Of a DNA stretch of 64,000 nucleotides, positions 16,803 to 25,786 are shown piece by piece. Where the stretch lies: positions 3,286,001 to 3,350,000 of the forward strand of contig NZ_CP154858.1 of NCBI RefSeq assembly GCF_041153465.1, written 5' to 3'. The position numbers and the translations under genes were made by a program. The DNA is from Thermohahella caldifontis. GTDB lineage: Bacteria; Pseudomonadota; Gammaproteobacteria; Pseudomonadales; Oleiphilaceae. Numbering within the stretch: the first letter of the stretch is position 1; each line of letters opens with the position of its first letter. The notes beneath the pieces were generated by a model that was not told the DNA's origin, made no database searches, and saw only the letters and a program-made list of their open reading frames with translations.

Positions 16803-19358
16803 ATGACAGAAGTAACCGTATCCAAACTGGCGGAAGAAATCAGGACGCCAGTCGAAAAACTCCTGAAACAGATGCATGAGGCCGGTATCAAAAAGGCAGC
16901 GGCGGATGATGTGGTCACCGCTCAGGAAAAGCAGGCGCTGCTGGCTTACCTGAAGCAGGCCCACGGTGAAGATCTGGCCGAGCCCAGCAAGATCACCCTG
17001 AAGCGCAAGAAGACGACAACCATTCGTGCGGGTGCCAACCGTACGGTCAATGTCGAGGTGCGCAAGAAGCGGACCTATGTCAAGCGCGCAGCCATTCAGA
17101 CCGGGCCGACGCCGGAAGAGCTGGCCGCGAAGGAAGCCGAAGAAGCGCGTCGCAAGGCTGAGGAGGAGGCCGCCGCGGCAGCGGCTGCAGCGGCAGAAGC
17201 CAAGGCACGTGAAGAAGCTGAAAAGGCCGCGGCAGAGGCTGCCCGGTCGGCTGAGTCCGAGTCCGGGCAGAAGGATGCCCCGGCAGCAGTGGAAGAGGTA
17301 GCCGGTTCACCCGAGCCCGAAACCAAGGCAGAGCCTGCCGAAGACGCACGCCCGCACAAGAAAAAGCATCACGAACCGCGTGATGACAAGGATGATGCAC
17401 CCAAGCACAAACCCAAGCCCAAGCCCAAGGCGGAGAAGAAGTCGCCCAAGAAGCTGGTGGAAGCCGAGCTTGTCGAGCCCGATGAAGTGGAAGAGGTGGT
17501 GGCGGATATTCCGCGTGCCAAGCTCAAGGTTCCCGTCAAGTCCATGCAGCGCCGCAAAAAGAAGGCCAACAGGCAACAGGCTGCACAACAACGTACTCAG
17601 CAGCCGGTGGTCAGAGAAGTGGTAATTGGTGAAAGCATAACAGTGGGCGAGCTGGCCCAGAAGATGTCCGTCAAGGCGGCGGAAGTGATCAAGCACCTGA
17701 TGAAGCTGGGTGTGATGGCGACCGTGAACCAGCCCCTGGAGCAGGAAGTCGCTCAGCTGGTGGCCGAAGAGATGGGACACAAGGTGGTGCTCACCAAGGA
17801 AAATGCCGTGGAAGAAGAGGTCATGGAATCCATTACCTACACCGGCGAGCCCGAGCCCCGGGCACCGGTTGTCAGTGTCATGGGTCACGTGGACCACGGC
17901 AAGACGTCGTTGCTCGACTACATCCGCCGCACCCGCGTGGCAGCCAAGGAATCCGGTGGTATCACCCAGCATATCGGTGCCTATGCGGTCAAGACGCCGC
18001 ACGGCAAGATCACCTTCCTGGACACCCCGGGCCACGCCGCCTTCACGGCCATGCGCGCACGCGGTGCCCAGTGTACGGATATCGTCATTCTCGTGGTGGC
18101 CGCGGACGATGGCGTCATGCCGCAAACCAAGGAGGCGGTCGAGCACGCGCGTGCCGCCGGCGTGCCGCTGATTGTCGCGGTCAACAAGATTGACAAGGAA
18201 GAAGCCGACCCGGATCGCGTCCGCAACGAACTGTCAGCACTTCAGGTCATCCCGGAAGAGTGGGGCGGTGACGTGCAGTTTGTGAATGTGTCCGCACACA
18301 CGGGACAGGGCATTGATGACCTGCTGGAAGCCATCCTGCTGCAGGCCGAGATTCTTGAACTCAAGGCCTGGCACAAGGGGCCGGCCCAGGGTGTGGTAAT
18401 CGAGTCCAGCCTCGACAAGGCGCGGGGTTCGGTGGCGACCGTCCTGGTTCAGAACGGTACGCTGCAGCGTGGAGATATTGTGCTGGCCGGTACGCACTAC
18501 GGCCGTGTGCGCGCCATGCTGGACGAGAACGGCAAGCCGGTGAAGCAGGCCGGCCCGTCAACCCCTGTGGAGATTCTGGGTCTGTCCGGCACCCCGGATG
18601 CCGGTGATGAATTCCTGGTGGTGGAAGATGAGCGCAAGGCCCGCGAAGTTGCGCAGTATCGCGAGGAGAAACTGCGTGCCGAGCGACTCGCCCGCCAGCA
18701 GAAGGCATCTCTGGAGAACCTGTTCGACAATATCGGCAAGGGTGCGGTGCGTTCGCTCAACATCATTCTGAAGACGGATGTGCGCGGTTCGCTCGAAGCG
18801 CTGACCAGTGCCTTGCAGGAGCTGGGTAACGATGAGGTCAAGGTCAACATTGTCAGCAGCGGTGTCGGTGGGATCGCCGAAACGGACGTCTCCCTGGCGG
18901 TGGCCTCGGAAGCCATTATCATCGGCTTCAACGTGCGTGCGGATGCCAAGGCCCGCAAGCTGGTCGAGCAGGAAGGCGTCGAACTGCGTTATTACAGCGT
19001 CATCTATGACATCATTGATGACATCAAGGCCGCACTGACCGGTATGCTGGAACCCGAGTTCAAGGAAGAGATCGTGGGCATCGCCGAGGTGCGTCAGACC
19101 TTCCGCTCGCCGAAGTTTGGCCAGGTGGCCGGTTGCATGGTGGTGGAAGGTACGGTCTACCGCAACAAGCCCATCCGTGTCCTGCGTGACAACGTGGTGA
19201 TCTTTGAAGGCGAGCTGGAGTCCCTGCGTCGCTTCAAGGATGACGTGTCCGAAGTGCGTGCCGGCATGGAGTGTGGTATCGGTGTGCGCAACTATGAAGT
19301 GAAAGTCGGCGACCTGATCGAGGTCTTCGACCGCGTCAAGGTTGAGCGCAAACTGTAA
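16803..19358 (+). CDS. infB: Translation initiation factor IF-2
   Basis: IF-2 is the GTPase that places fMet-tRNA on the 30S subunit and promotes subunit joining. The 851-residue protein opens with an IF2_N module (VTVSKLAEEIRTPVEKLLKQ). A long Ala/Glu/Lys-rich region (about 100-240) follows, then a second IF2_N module (about 275-325) and the G domain. G1 is GHVDHGKT at 361-368, G3 is DTPGH and G4 is NKID. Domains II to IV follow to the C-terminus. It starts at ATG behind AGGAG. rbfA begins 12 bp downstream, the usual order. Confidence 0.98.
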   Translation: MTEVTVSKLAEEIRTPVEKLLKQMHEAGIKKAAADDVVTAQEKQALLAYLKQAHGEDLAEPSKITLKRKKTTTIRAGANRTVNVEVRKKRTYVKRAAIQTGPTPEELAAKEAEEARRKAEEEAAAAAAAAAEAKAREEAEKAAAEAARSAESESGQKDAPAAVEEVAGSPEPETKAEPAEDARPHKKKHHEPRDDKDDAPKHKPKPKPKAEKKSPKKLVEAELVEPDEVEEVVADIPRAKLKVPVKSMQRRKKKANRQQAAQQRTQQPVVREVVIGESITVGELAQKMSVKAAEVIKHLMKLGVMATVNQPLEQEVAQLVAEEMGHKVVLTKENAVEEEVMESITYTGEPEPRAPVVSVMGHVDHGKTSLLDYIRRTRVAAKESGGITQHIGAYAVKTPHGKITFLDTPGHAAFTAMRARGAQCTDIVILVVAADDGVMPQTKEAVEHARAAGVPLIVAVNKIDKEEADPDRVRNELSALQVIPEEWGGDVQFVNVSAHTGQGIDDLLEAILLQAEILELKAWHKGPAQGVVIESSLDKARGSVATVLVQNGTLQRGDIVLAGTHYGRVRAMLDENGKPVKQAGPSTPVEILGLSGTPDAGDEFLVVEDERKAREVAQYREEKLRAERLARQQKASLENLFDNIGKGAVRSLNIILKTDVRGSLEALTSALQELGNDEVKVNIVSSGVGGIAETDVSLAVASEAIIIGFNVRADAKARKLVEQEGVELRYYSVIYDIIDDIKAALTGMLEPEFKEEIVGIAEVRQTFRSPKFGQVAGCMVVEGTVYRNKPIRVLRDNVVIFEGELESLRRFKDDVSEVRAGMECGIGVRNYEVKVGDLIEVFDRVKVERKL

Positions 19359-19370
19359 GCGGAGGCGCCT

Positions 19371-19769
19371 GTGGCACGTGAATTCAGTCGGACCGATCGG
19401 GTTGCCGATCAGGTGCAGCGGGAGCTGGCCGTCCTGATCCAGCGGGAGTTGAAAGACCCCCGCCTGGGCATGGTGACGGTCAACGCCGTACGCATCAGCA
19501 AGGATCTCATGTACGCGGACGTTTATGTCACGGTGCTCAATACCCGGGACATGGACGATGAGCAGGCGGCACTGGAGTCCCTGGAGATTCTGGAGGGGGC
19601 CAAAGGTTTCCTGCGCAGTGAACTGGGCCGGCGCATCAAGATCCGCGTCATGCCCGAGCTGCGCTTTCACTATGATGAAAGTGTAAGCTACGCTCAGCGC
19701 ATGAACCGCCTCATTGCGAAGGCGCGTGCGCGGGATGGTCAATCCAGTGGTGACGATGGCCAGGAGTAA
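19371..19769 (+). CDS. rbfA: 30S ribosome-binding factor A
   Basis: RbfA is a KH-fold protein that binds the 5' region of 16S rRNA during 30S maturation and cold adaptation. It has 132 residues (E. coli 133), starts at GTG five bases after GGAGG, and opens MAREFSRTDRVADQVQREL. The signature PRLGMVTVNAVRISKDL and the C-terminal RIKIRVMPELRFHYDESV are intact. It overlaps truB by 14 bases. Confidence 0.97.
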   Translation: MAREFSRTDRVADQVQRELAVLIQRELKDPRLGMVTVNAVRISKDLMYADVYVTVLNTRDMDDEQAALESLEILEGAKGFLRSELGRRIKIRVMPELRFHYDESVSYAQRMNRLIAKARARDGQSSGDDGQE

Positions 19770-20676
19770 GTCTCGCGGCAGACCTGTGCATGGCGTTGTG
19801 CTGGTGGACAAGCCTCAGGGCATGACGTCCCACACGGTGGTGCAACGGGTGCGCAAGTGCTTTCAGGCGGCCAGGGCCGGGCATACGGGAGCGCTGGATC
19901 CGCTGGCCACCGGCCTGCTGCCGGTCTGTCTGGGAGAGGCCACCAAGTTCGGCAATGTGCTGCTTGAGTCGGACAAGGGCTACGAAGCCATAGCCCGCCT
20001 GGGACAGACGACGGACACCGGTGATGCTGACGGTCAGGTGCTGGACACCCGGCCCGTTCCCCTTCGGCACGAGGTGGATCTGGATGATCTGGTTCGCCGC
20101 TTCAGCGGTGTGATCGAGCAGATTCCGCCCATGTATTCGGCGCTGAAGCACAAGGGTACCCCGCTGCACAAGCTCGCTCGCCAGGGGGTGGAGGTGGAAC
20201 GCGCACCACGGCCCGTGACCATCCATGCGCTCAATCTGGCGTGGGTGGATGATGAGCGTCTGAAAGTCACCGTACGGTGCTCCAAGGGGACCTATATCCG
20301 TGTGCTGGTGGAGGATATGGGGCGCGTGCTGGGTTGCGGTGCTCACGTGGAACAGCTCCGGCGGACGGAAGTGGCCGGATTGCAGGTCAGTGAGGCCGTT
20401 CCGCTGGATGTGCTGAGCGAATGTGGTGCACCGGAAGATTATCTGTTGCCCGTGGACACGCTGGTTCAGCATCTGCCGGTTCAGGTGCTGGATTCGGCGC
20501 AAAAGCACTCGCTTCTCCATGGGCAACCGGTTACAATAACGCCCCGTTCTGAAGCGGGAGACGTACGACTGTACGGCCCCGGGGGCGAGTTCATCGGACT
20601 GGGTATTGCGGAAGGCGCGCAATTGCGCTCGCGACGGCTGGTCAGTACGGACTATCTTCAGATACTGAACCTCTAG
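19756..20676 (+). CDS. truB: tRNA pseudouridine(55) synthase TruB
   Basis: TruB makes pseudouridine 55 in the T loop of tRNAs and acts as a tRNA folding chaperone. I chose the ATG giving MARSKSRGRPVHGVVLVDKP, so the catalytic Asp48 in GHTGALDPLATG falls at exactly the E. coli number. Upstream in-frame codons would deepen the overlap with rbfA. The 306-residue protein (E. coli 314) contains the KGYEAIARLGQTTDTGDADG substrate segment and a C-terminal PUA-like domain. It lies in the usual rbfA-truB-rpsO order. Confidence 0.97.
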   Translation: MARSKSRGRPVHGVVLVDKPQGMTSHTVVQRVRKCFQAARAGHTGALDPLATGLLPVCLGEATKFGNVLLESDKGYEAIARLGQTTDTGDADGQVLDTRPVPLRHEVDLDDLVRRFSGVIEQIPPMYSALKHKGTPLHKLARQGVEVERAPRPVTIHALNLAWVDDERLKVTVRCSKGTYIRVLVEDMGRVLGCGAHVEQLRRTEVAGLQVSEAVPLDVLSECGAPEDYLLPVDTLVQHLPVQVLDSAQKHSLLHGQPVTITPRSEAGDVRLYGPGGEFIGLGIAEGAQLRSRRLVSTDYLQILNL

Positions 20677-20739
20677 CCCGGCTGCAGATATGCGTGGCCG
20701 GTGCCGGATTCATTGGCATATTCATCGGAGTACGATCAC

Positions 20740-21009
20740 ATGGCACTGAGTGCAGAAGAAAAAGCAGCAATCATCAAGGAATACCAGACCAAAGAAGGCG
20801 ATACCGGTTCTCCTGAAGTTCAGGTGGCACTGCTGACAGCGAACATCAACAAGCTGCAGGAGCACTTCCAGAACAACAAGCAGGATCACCATTCCCGCCG
20901 CGGTCTGATCCGCATGGTCAACCAGCGTCGCAAACTGCTCGACTACCTCAAGGGCAAGAGCACCGATCGTTACGCTGATCTGATCAAGCGTCTGGGTCTG
21001 CGTCGCTAA
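20740..21009 (+). CDS. rpsO: 30S ribosomal protein S15
   Basis: S15 is a primary 16S rRNA binding protein, needed for platform assembly. It has 89 residues, exactly the family length, with the ATG giving MALSAEEKAAIIKEYQ. The signature DHHSRRGLIRMVNQRRKLLDYL is intact. In E. coli S15 represses its own mRNA through a leader pseudoknot; I did not find an obvious equivalent in the 63-base gap after truB. It is followed by hairpins and pnp. Confidence 0.98.
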   Translation: MALSAEEKAAIIKEYQTKEGDTGSPEVQVALLTANINKLQEHFQNNKQDHHSRRGLIRMVNQRRKLLDYLKGKSTDRYADLIKRLGLRR

Positions 21010-21021
21010 GCTTTTTCAGTG

Positions 21022-21042
21022 GGGGCGGGCTGTGCCTGCCCC
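21022..21042 (+). terminator. rpsO 3' hairpin (probable partial terminator)
   Basis: GGGGCGGGC pairs with GCCTGCCCC (one G-U pair) around a 3-base loop, 12 bases after the rpsO stop. The following bases (GACAGGTTTT) give only a delayed T tract, so it probably acts as a leaky terminator or a processed mRNA end between rpsO and pnp. Confidence 0.6.
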
Positions 21043-21059
21043 GACAGGTTTTACGCAGT

Positions 21060-21103
21060 GCCGGCAGGGGAGACCCTGCTGGCTTGCGGCGTTTGTGGCC
21101 GCA
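21060..21103 (+). promoter_or_regulatory. Hairpin pair in the pnp leader, candidate RNase III/PNPase control site
   Basis: Two stems follow each other: GCCGGCAGGG with CCCTGCTGGC (10 bp, one G-U), then TGCGGC with GCCGCA. They lie about 60-100 bases before the pnp start. In E. coli pnp is autoregulated through RNase III cleavage of a leader duplex followed by PNPase trimming. The same gene order and stem placement make a parallel role likely, but the cleavage site is not established here. Confidence 0.5.
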
Positions 21104-21160
21104 TCATATATTTGAATTGAATGAGCAAGAAAGAGAAATCAAGACTTTAAAGGAGTCACC

Positions 21161-23269
21161 GTGAATCCCATCCGTAAAACGTTTCAATATGGCCAGACAA
21201 CAGTAACTTTGGAAACAGGGCGGATTGCCCGGCAGGCCACCGGTGCCGTCATGGTGACCATGGGCGACACAGCCGTACTGGCCACGGTTGTGGCGGCAAA
21301 GGAGGCCAAGGAAGGACAGGGCTTCTTCCCGCTGACCGTTCACTATCAGGAAAAGACCTACGCGGTGGGCAAGATTCCCGGTGGCTACTTCAAGCGTGAA
21401 GGCCGTCCGACCGAAAAGGAAACCCTGACCTCCCGCCTCATCGACCGCCCCATCCGCCCCCTGTTCCCCAACGGATTCATGAACGAAGTACAGCTTATCT
21501 GTACCGTGATGTCCGCCAGCAAGGATCACGATCCGGATATCGCCGCCATGATCGGTGCCTCGGCAGCGCTGGCCGTGTCCGGCATCCCCTTCGAGGGGCC
21601 GATCGGCGCCGCCCGCGTCGGCTACACGGACGACAAGGGCTATATCCTCAACCCGGCCAATCATGAGCTGGAGCATTCCCGCCTGGACATGGTTGTGGCC
21701 GGTACCGGAGATGCTGTCCTGATGGTGGAATCCGAAGCCAAGGAGCTGTCGGAAGACGAAATGCTGGGTGCCGTGCTGTTTGCCCACGAAGAAATGCAGT
21801 GCGTGATCCAGGCCATCAACGAGTTTGCCGCCGAAGCCAATGTGCAGAAGTGGGACTGGACGCCGCCGGCAGAAAATGAGGCGCTCAAGACGCTGGTGAA
21901 AGAGAAGTACGCCGCCGCCATTACCGAGGCCTACACCATTTCGGACAAGATGCAGCGCTATGCGCGTCTGGGTGAGCTGCGTGATCAGGCCATCGCCGAG
22001 CTGGCTCCGGAAGAGGGTGAGTACAGCGCGGAAGAGGTGAAGAGCTACTTCGGCAAGCTGGAAAAGGAAATCGTCCGCGAGCGCATTCTTTCCGGCCAAC
22101 CCCGGATTGACGGCCGCGATACCCGTACCGTGCGGCCCATTACCTGTGAAATCGGTGTACTGCCGCGTACCCATGGTTCCGCCCTGTTCACCCGCGGTGA
22201 AACCCAGGCGCTGGTGACCGTGACGTTGGGTACGGCCCGTGACGCACTCATCGTCGATGCCCTGGAAGGCGAGCGCAAGGAGCCTTTCCTGTTCCACTAC
22301 AATTTCCCGCCGTTCTCCGTGGGTGAAGTCAGCCGCTTGGGCTCCGTCGGCCGCCGTGAAATCGGTCATGGTCGTCTGGCACGCCGTGGTGTGCAGGCCG
22401 TGATGCCGAGCCAGGATGACTTCCCCTATGTCATCCGTGCTGTGTCCGAAATCACCGAGTCCAACGGCTCCTCGTCCATGGCCAGTGTGTGTGGTTCATC
22501 CCTGGCACTGATGGATGCAGGGGTGCCCATCAAGGCACCGGTGGCGGGTATTGCCATGGGCCTGATCAAGGAAGGCGACCGCTATGCCGTGCTGACCGAT
22601 ATCCTCGGTGACGAGGATCACCTGGGTGACATGGACTTCAAGGTGGCCGGTACCGCGGAAGGCGTAACGGCCCTGCAGATGGACATCAAGATCAACGGCA
22701 TCACGGAAGAGATCATGGAAATCGCACTGGCGCAGGCCCATGAAGCCCGGTTGCACATTCTTGGTGAAATGGCGAAGGTGATCGCCAAACCGCGTGAAGG
22801 ACTGTCCGATACGGCGCCGCGCATGGTGCAGATCAAGATCGATCCGGACAAGATCCGTGACGTCATCGGCAAGGGGGGTGCTACCATCCGTGCGCTGTGT
22901 GAGGAAACCGGTGCGTCCATCGACATCGAGGACGACGGCACGGTGCGCATTTATGCCGACACGGCTCTGGCGGCAGATGACGCCCTGTACCGCATCCAGG
23001 AAATCACTGCGGAAGCGGAAATCGGCAAGGTCTACAAGGGCAAGGTGGCGCGCATCGTGGAATTCGGTGCATTTGTGACCTTCCTGCCGGGCAAGGACGG
23101 ACTGGTGCACATCTCCCAGATCGCCCAGGAGCGTGTCAAGGATGTGAATGATTACCTCAAGGAAGGGGAAGAGGTTTACGTGAAGGTGCTGGATGTGGAT
23201 CAGCGCGGCCGCGTGAAGCTGTCCATCAAGGAGGTGACCGACGCGGACAAGGCGGAGCTGGAGGGCTGA
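21161..23269 (+). CDS. pnp: Polyribonucleotide nucleotidyltransferase (PNPase)
   Basis: PNPase is a phosphorolytic 3'-5' exoribonuclease of the RNA degradosome. It starts at GTG five bases after AGGAG. The 702-residue protein (E. coli 711) has two RNase PH domains joined by an all-helical linker. A KH domain (IRDVIGKGGATIRALCEETG, about 565-584) and an S1 domain (GKVYKGKVARIVEFGAFVTF) follow. The catalytic half contains FPPFSVGEVSRLGSVGRREI. The reading frame runs to within four bases of gltX. Confidence 0.98.
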   Translation: MNPIRKTFQYGQTTVTLETGRIARQATGAVMVTMGDTAVLATVVAAKEAKEGQGFFPLTVHYQEKTYAVGKIPGGYFKREGRPTEKETLTSRLIDRPIRPLFPNGFMNEVQLICTVMSASKDHDPDIAAMIGASAALAVSGIPFEGPIGAARVGYTDDKGYILNPANHELEHSRLDMVVAGTGDAVLMVESEAKELSEDEMLGAVLFAHEEMQCVIQAINEFAAEANVQKWDWTPPAENEALKTLVKEKYAAAITEAYTISDKMQRYARLGELRDQAIAELAPEEGEYSAEEVKSYFGKLEKEIVRERILSGQPRIDGRDTRTVRPITCEIGVLPRTHGSALFTRGETQALVTVTLGTARDALIVDALEGERKEPFLFHYNFPPFSVGEVSRLGSVGRREIGHGRLARRGVQAVMPSQDDFPYVIRAVSEITESNGSSSMASVCGSSLALMDAGVPIKAPVAGIAMGLIKEGDRYAVLTDILGDEDHLGDMDFKVAGTAEGVTALQMDIKINGITEEIMEIALAQAHEARLHILGEMAKVIAKPREGLSDTAPRMVQIKIDPDKIRDVIGKGGATIRALCEETGASIDIEDDGTVRIYADTALAADDALYRIQEITAEAEIGKVYKGKVARIVEFGAFVTFLPGKDGLVHISQIAQERVKDVNDYLKEGEEVYVKVLDVDQRGRVKLSIKEVTDADKAELEG

Positions 23270-23273
23270 GTTC

Positions 23274-24770
23274 ATGACGGTTCGCACGCGTATTGCGCCG
23301 TCGCCCACCGGTGATCCGCATGTGGGTACCGCCTATATCGCGCTGTTCAACCTCTGTTTTGCCCGCCAGCATGGCGGGCAATTCGTGCTGCGTATCGAAG
23401 ACACGGATCAGACCCGCAGCACGGCCGAGTCCGAACAGGCGATTCTGGATGCCTTGCGCTGGCTGGGGCTGGAGTGGGACGAGGGCCCCGACGTGGGCGG
23501 CCCGCATGGGCCGTACCGGCAGAGCGAGCGCAAGGACATCTATCGCCAGTACGCCGAGCAACTCGTCGAGGCGGGGCACGCCTTCCGGTGCTACCGGACA
23601 CCTGAGGAACTGGACGCCCTGCGGGAGCAGATCCGTGCCGAGGGTCAGACGCGCGCGCTCAAGCCTTCGGATCTGGAACTGCCGGCTGAGGAGCAGGCAC
23701 GCCGTGAGGCCGAAGGACATCCGTATGTGATCCGCATGCGTGTGCCCGAGAGCGGCCGTTGTGTCATCCGGGACCGGCTGCGTGGCGAGATCGAGCTGGA
23801 CTGGGCGCTGGTGGATGCGCAGATTCTGCTCAAGTCCGACGGCATGCCCACCTATCATCTGGCCAACGTGGTGGACGACCATCTGATGGGTATCACCCAC
23901 GTGATCCGGGGCGAGGAGTGGATCAACTCGGCACCCAAGCACAAGCTGCTCTATGAGTACTTTGGCTGGGAGATGCCCGAGCTGTGTCACATGCCCCTGT
24001 TGCGCAATCCGGACAAGAGCAAGCTGTCCAAGCGCAAGAATCCGACCAGCATCCTGTTCTACGAGCGCCTGGGCGTGCTGCCCGAGGCCTTGCTGAACTA
24101 TCTGGGACGCATGGGCTGGTCCATGCCGGACGAGCGTGAAAAGTTCACGCTGGCCGAGATGATCGCGCACTTCGATATTGACCGGGTGTCGCTGGGCGGA
24201 CCGGTGTTCGACGTGGAGAAGCTGCGCTGGCTCAATGGTGTCTGGATCCGGGAGGAGCTGGATGATGACGCCTTTGCCGAACGCCTGCTGGACTGGTCAT
24301 TCCGCCGCGAGCGCCTGATGCCGCTGGTGCCTCACGTCAAGGGACGGATCCACACCTTCTCCGACGTGGCACCAATGAGCGCCTTCCTGTTTTCCGGCAT
24401 GCTGCCGTTGACGGAAGCAGACTTCGAACACAAGAAGCTGGATCCGGATACGGTGAAGCTGGTGCTCCAGTTTGCCCTCTGGCGTCTGGAAGCGCAGCGT
24501 CACTGGACCAAGGAGAACATCTTCGCGGATCTCAAGGCGCTGGCCAAGGGCATGGGCATCAAGATCGGTGATTTCATGGCACCCATCTTCGTGGCCATTG
24601 CCGGAACGCCCAACTCCTGGTCCGTGGTGGATTCCATGGAGTGGCTGGGCCCGGACATGAGCCGTGCCCGGTTGCGGCATGCGCTCAATGAGGTGTTGGG
24701 CGGCCTGTCCAAGAAAGGTCTGAAGAAGGCGGAGAAGGCGTACGCAGAACTGACGCAAGGCGACGGGTAA
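23274..24770 (+). CDS. gltX: Glutamate--tRNA ligase
   Basis: This class I synthetase charges tRNA-Glu. The 498-residue protein has the HIGH-type motif as HVGT at residues 16-19 (APSPTGDPHVGTAY) and the KMSKS-type motif as KLSKRKN near residue 250. Segments such as NPTSILFYERLGVLPEALLN and MGWSMPDEREKF resemble the pseudomonad form rather than the enteric one. I cannot tell from sequence alone whether it is discriminating. It starts four bases after pnp, suggesting co-transcription. The palindromic repeat cluster begins about 30 bp after its stop. Confidence 0.96.
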   Translation: MTVRTRIAPSPTGDPHVGTAYIALFNLCFARQHGGQFVLRIEDTDQTRSTAESEQAILDALRWLGLEWDEGPDVGGPHGPYRQSERKDIYRQYAEQLVEAGHAFRCYRTPEELDALREQIRAEGQTRALKPSDLELPAEEQARREAEGHPYVIRMRVPESGRCVIRDRLRGEIELDWALVDAQILLKSDGMPTYHLANVVDDHLMGITHVIRGEEWINSAPKHKLLYEYFGWEMPELCHMPLLRNPDKSKLSKRKNPTSILFYERLGVLPEALLNYLGRMGWSMPDEREKFTLAEMIAHFDIDRVSLGGPVFDVEKLRWLNGVWIREELDDDAFAERLLDWSFRRERLMPLVPHVKGRIHTFSDVAPMSAFLFSGMLPLTEADFEHKKLDPDTVKLVLQFALWRLEAQRHWTKENIFADLKALAKGMGIKIGDFMAPIFVAIAGTPNSWSVVDSMEWLGPDMSRARLRHALNEVLGGLSKKGLKKAEKAYAELTQGDG

Positions 24771-24800
24771 CCGTTCGCCGCGCTTTTGCCTTCACATCAC

Positions 24801-24843
24801 AAGCCCGGTGTCATCCTCCGGGGACTGCGGATCCGAGGTCGCC
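24801..24843. repeat. Palindromic repeat, copy R1 (truncated left half)
   Basis: This copy carries the left arm AAGCCCGGTGTCATCC and continues through the centre, but breaks off after GAGGTC without a right arm. The flank GCCTTCAC appears both before and after it, so R1 and its flank look like a tandem partial duplication next to R2. Its arm has T where R2-R4 have C, and it is the exact complement of the right arm of R4. Confidence 0.75.
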
Positions 24844-24857
24844 TTCACGTACTGGAC

Positions 24858-24927
24858 AAGCCCGGTGCCATCCTCCGGGAACTGCGGATCTGCGATCCTG
24901 AGGTTCCCTTCGGATGGCACCGGGCTT
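24858..24927. repeat. Palindromic repeat, copy R2 (complete, 70 bp)
   Basis: The outer stem is AAGCCCGGTGCCATCC with GGATGGCACCGGGCTT (16 bp, perfect). The inner stem is GGGAAC with GTTCCC, and the centre GGATCTGCGATCC is a small hairpin of its own. Relative to the other copies both inner-stem strands have changed together. Homology with R3 continues about 65 bp beyond the right arm (from GTGCGGGGCTAT through GGCAGATTGCT), so R2 and R3 belong to a longer duplicated unit. Confidence 0.85.
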
Positions 24928-25090
24928 CGTTGTGTGCGGGGCTATCGGATTGAGCTTTTCCCGGTTGGCAGATTGCTTATCGGTAACGATCCCTTGCAAT
25001 TGCGAGGCGGCTCTTTTGTCCACAAGCCCAAGGCGTGCCTCCCTCTTCATTATCGTGAAACCTGCCTCAGCACCCTGAGCATGAATCACC

Positions 25091-25160
25091 AAACCCGATG
25101 CCATCCTCCGGGGACTGCGGATCTGCGATCCTGAGGTCCCCTCCGGATGGCACCGGGGTT
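25091..25160. repeat. Palindromic repeat, copy R3 (complete, 70 bp)
   Basis: This is a complete copy with inner stem GGGGAC/GTCCCC and centre GGATCTGCGATCC. The outer left arm begins AAACCCGATGCCATCC and the right arm ends CACCGGGGTT, so the outermost pairs have partly changed in step. The preceding AATCACC is shared with R4. About 65 bp of downstream sequence is shared with R2 at roughly 80% identity by eye. The secreted-protein gene starts about 115 bp downstream. Confidence 0.85.
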
Positions 25161-25273
25161 CGTTTTGTGCGGGGCTATTGGGTTGAGCCTATCCCAATTG
25201 GCAGATTGCTCATCGGTGGCAATCCGATAAGCTCGCAAAGAGGATTATTTTTCCGCAAGTCAAAGGAGTGACC

Positions 25274-25786
25274 GTGAAGAGAATCTTTCGTTACCTGTCA
25301 GTTGCCTGCCTGCTATCTTTGGTTCTGGTTCAGCCTGCATTTGCTCAAACACTCGTGCTGTCTGATCGTCTCAGGATTGAGTTGGACGCTCCCCTCACAC
25401 TGGCTCATTCCGAACGTATGCTGATCATGAAATACAGTGATTGGTCCCTGATGCACGAGGTCGTCAACCCGGCCGAGATGTATACCCAGATTAACCTGAC
25501 GGGCATCGAACGGGACTACATCATCGCGATGTTTGACCCACAGAAACGACGACACTTGCCGGGCTGGCTTGCGGCGCTGGCAGACGAACAAGCCAGGATA
25601 CTGGGTATTGAAAAAGGGCATGTTAACAGGACAGACGCAGGAGATGTTTCGATCTACTCCGTTTATGACCCGGAGCGCCAGGTTGGTCATCTGTACGTTT
25701 TTGAGCCCCTGAAGATTCATCATCTGATCATGCAAGGCCCTGAGAGCCGTTTGATGGACGTGATTGGAAAGCTGGGAGGCAAGTAG
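25274..25786 (+). CDS. Secreted/periplasmic protein of unknown function, within the repeat cluster
   Basis: I do not recognise this 170-residue protein. It starts at GTG five bases after a good AAAGGAG; an earlier GTG at 25268 overlaps that site. The N-terminus is a classic signal peptide (MKRIFRYLSVACLLSLVLVQ) with predicted cleavage after AFA. The mature part is about 145 residues of mixed alpha/beta appearance with no cysteine and no transmembrane segment. It includes a YIIAMFDPQKRRHLPGWLAA segment and a C-terminal LIMQGPESRLMDVIGKLGGK. It is flanked by copies R3 and R4 of the palindromic repeat, which suggests arrival or mobilisation with them. A periplasmic location is well supported; function is unknown. 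Confidence 0.75.
   Translation: MKRIFRYLSVACLLSLVLVQPAFAQTLVLSDRLRIELDAPLTLAHSERMLIMKYSDWSLMHEVVNPAEMYTQINLTGIERDYIIAMFDPQKRRHLPGWLAALADEQARILGIEKGHVNRTDAGDVSIYSVYDPERQVGHLYVFEPLKIHHLIMQGPESRLMDVIGKLGGK

Larger units (their letters stand above)
24771..25273. other. Intergenic repeat region between gltX and the secreted-protein gene
   Basis: About 500 bp without a convincing gene. It contains R1, R2, R3 and the duplicated R2/R3 tails. The rest (about 25000-25085) shows nothing I recognise. Short frames here read through the palindromes and have no recognisable protein features. Confidence 0.7.
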
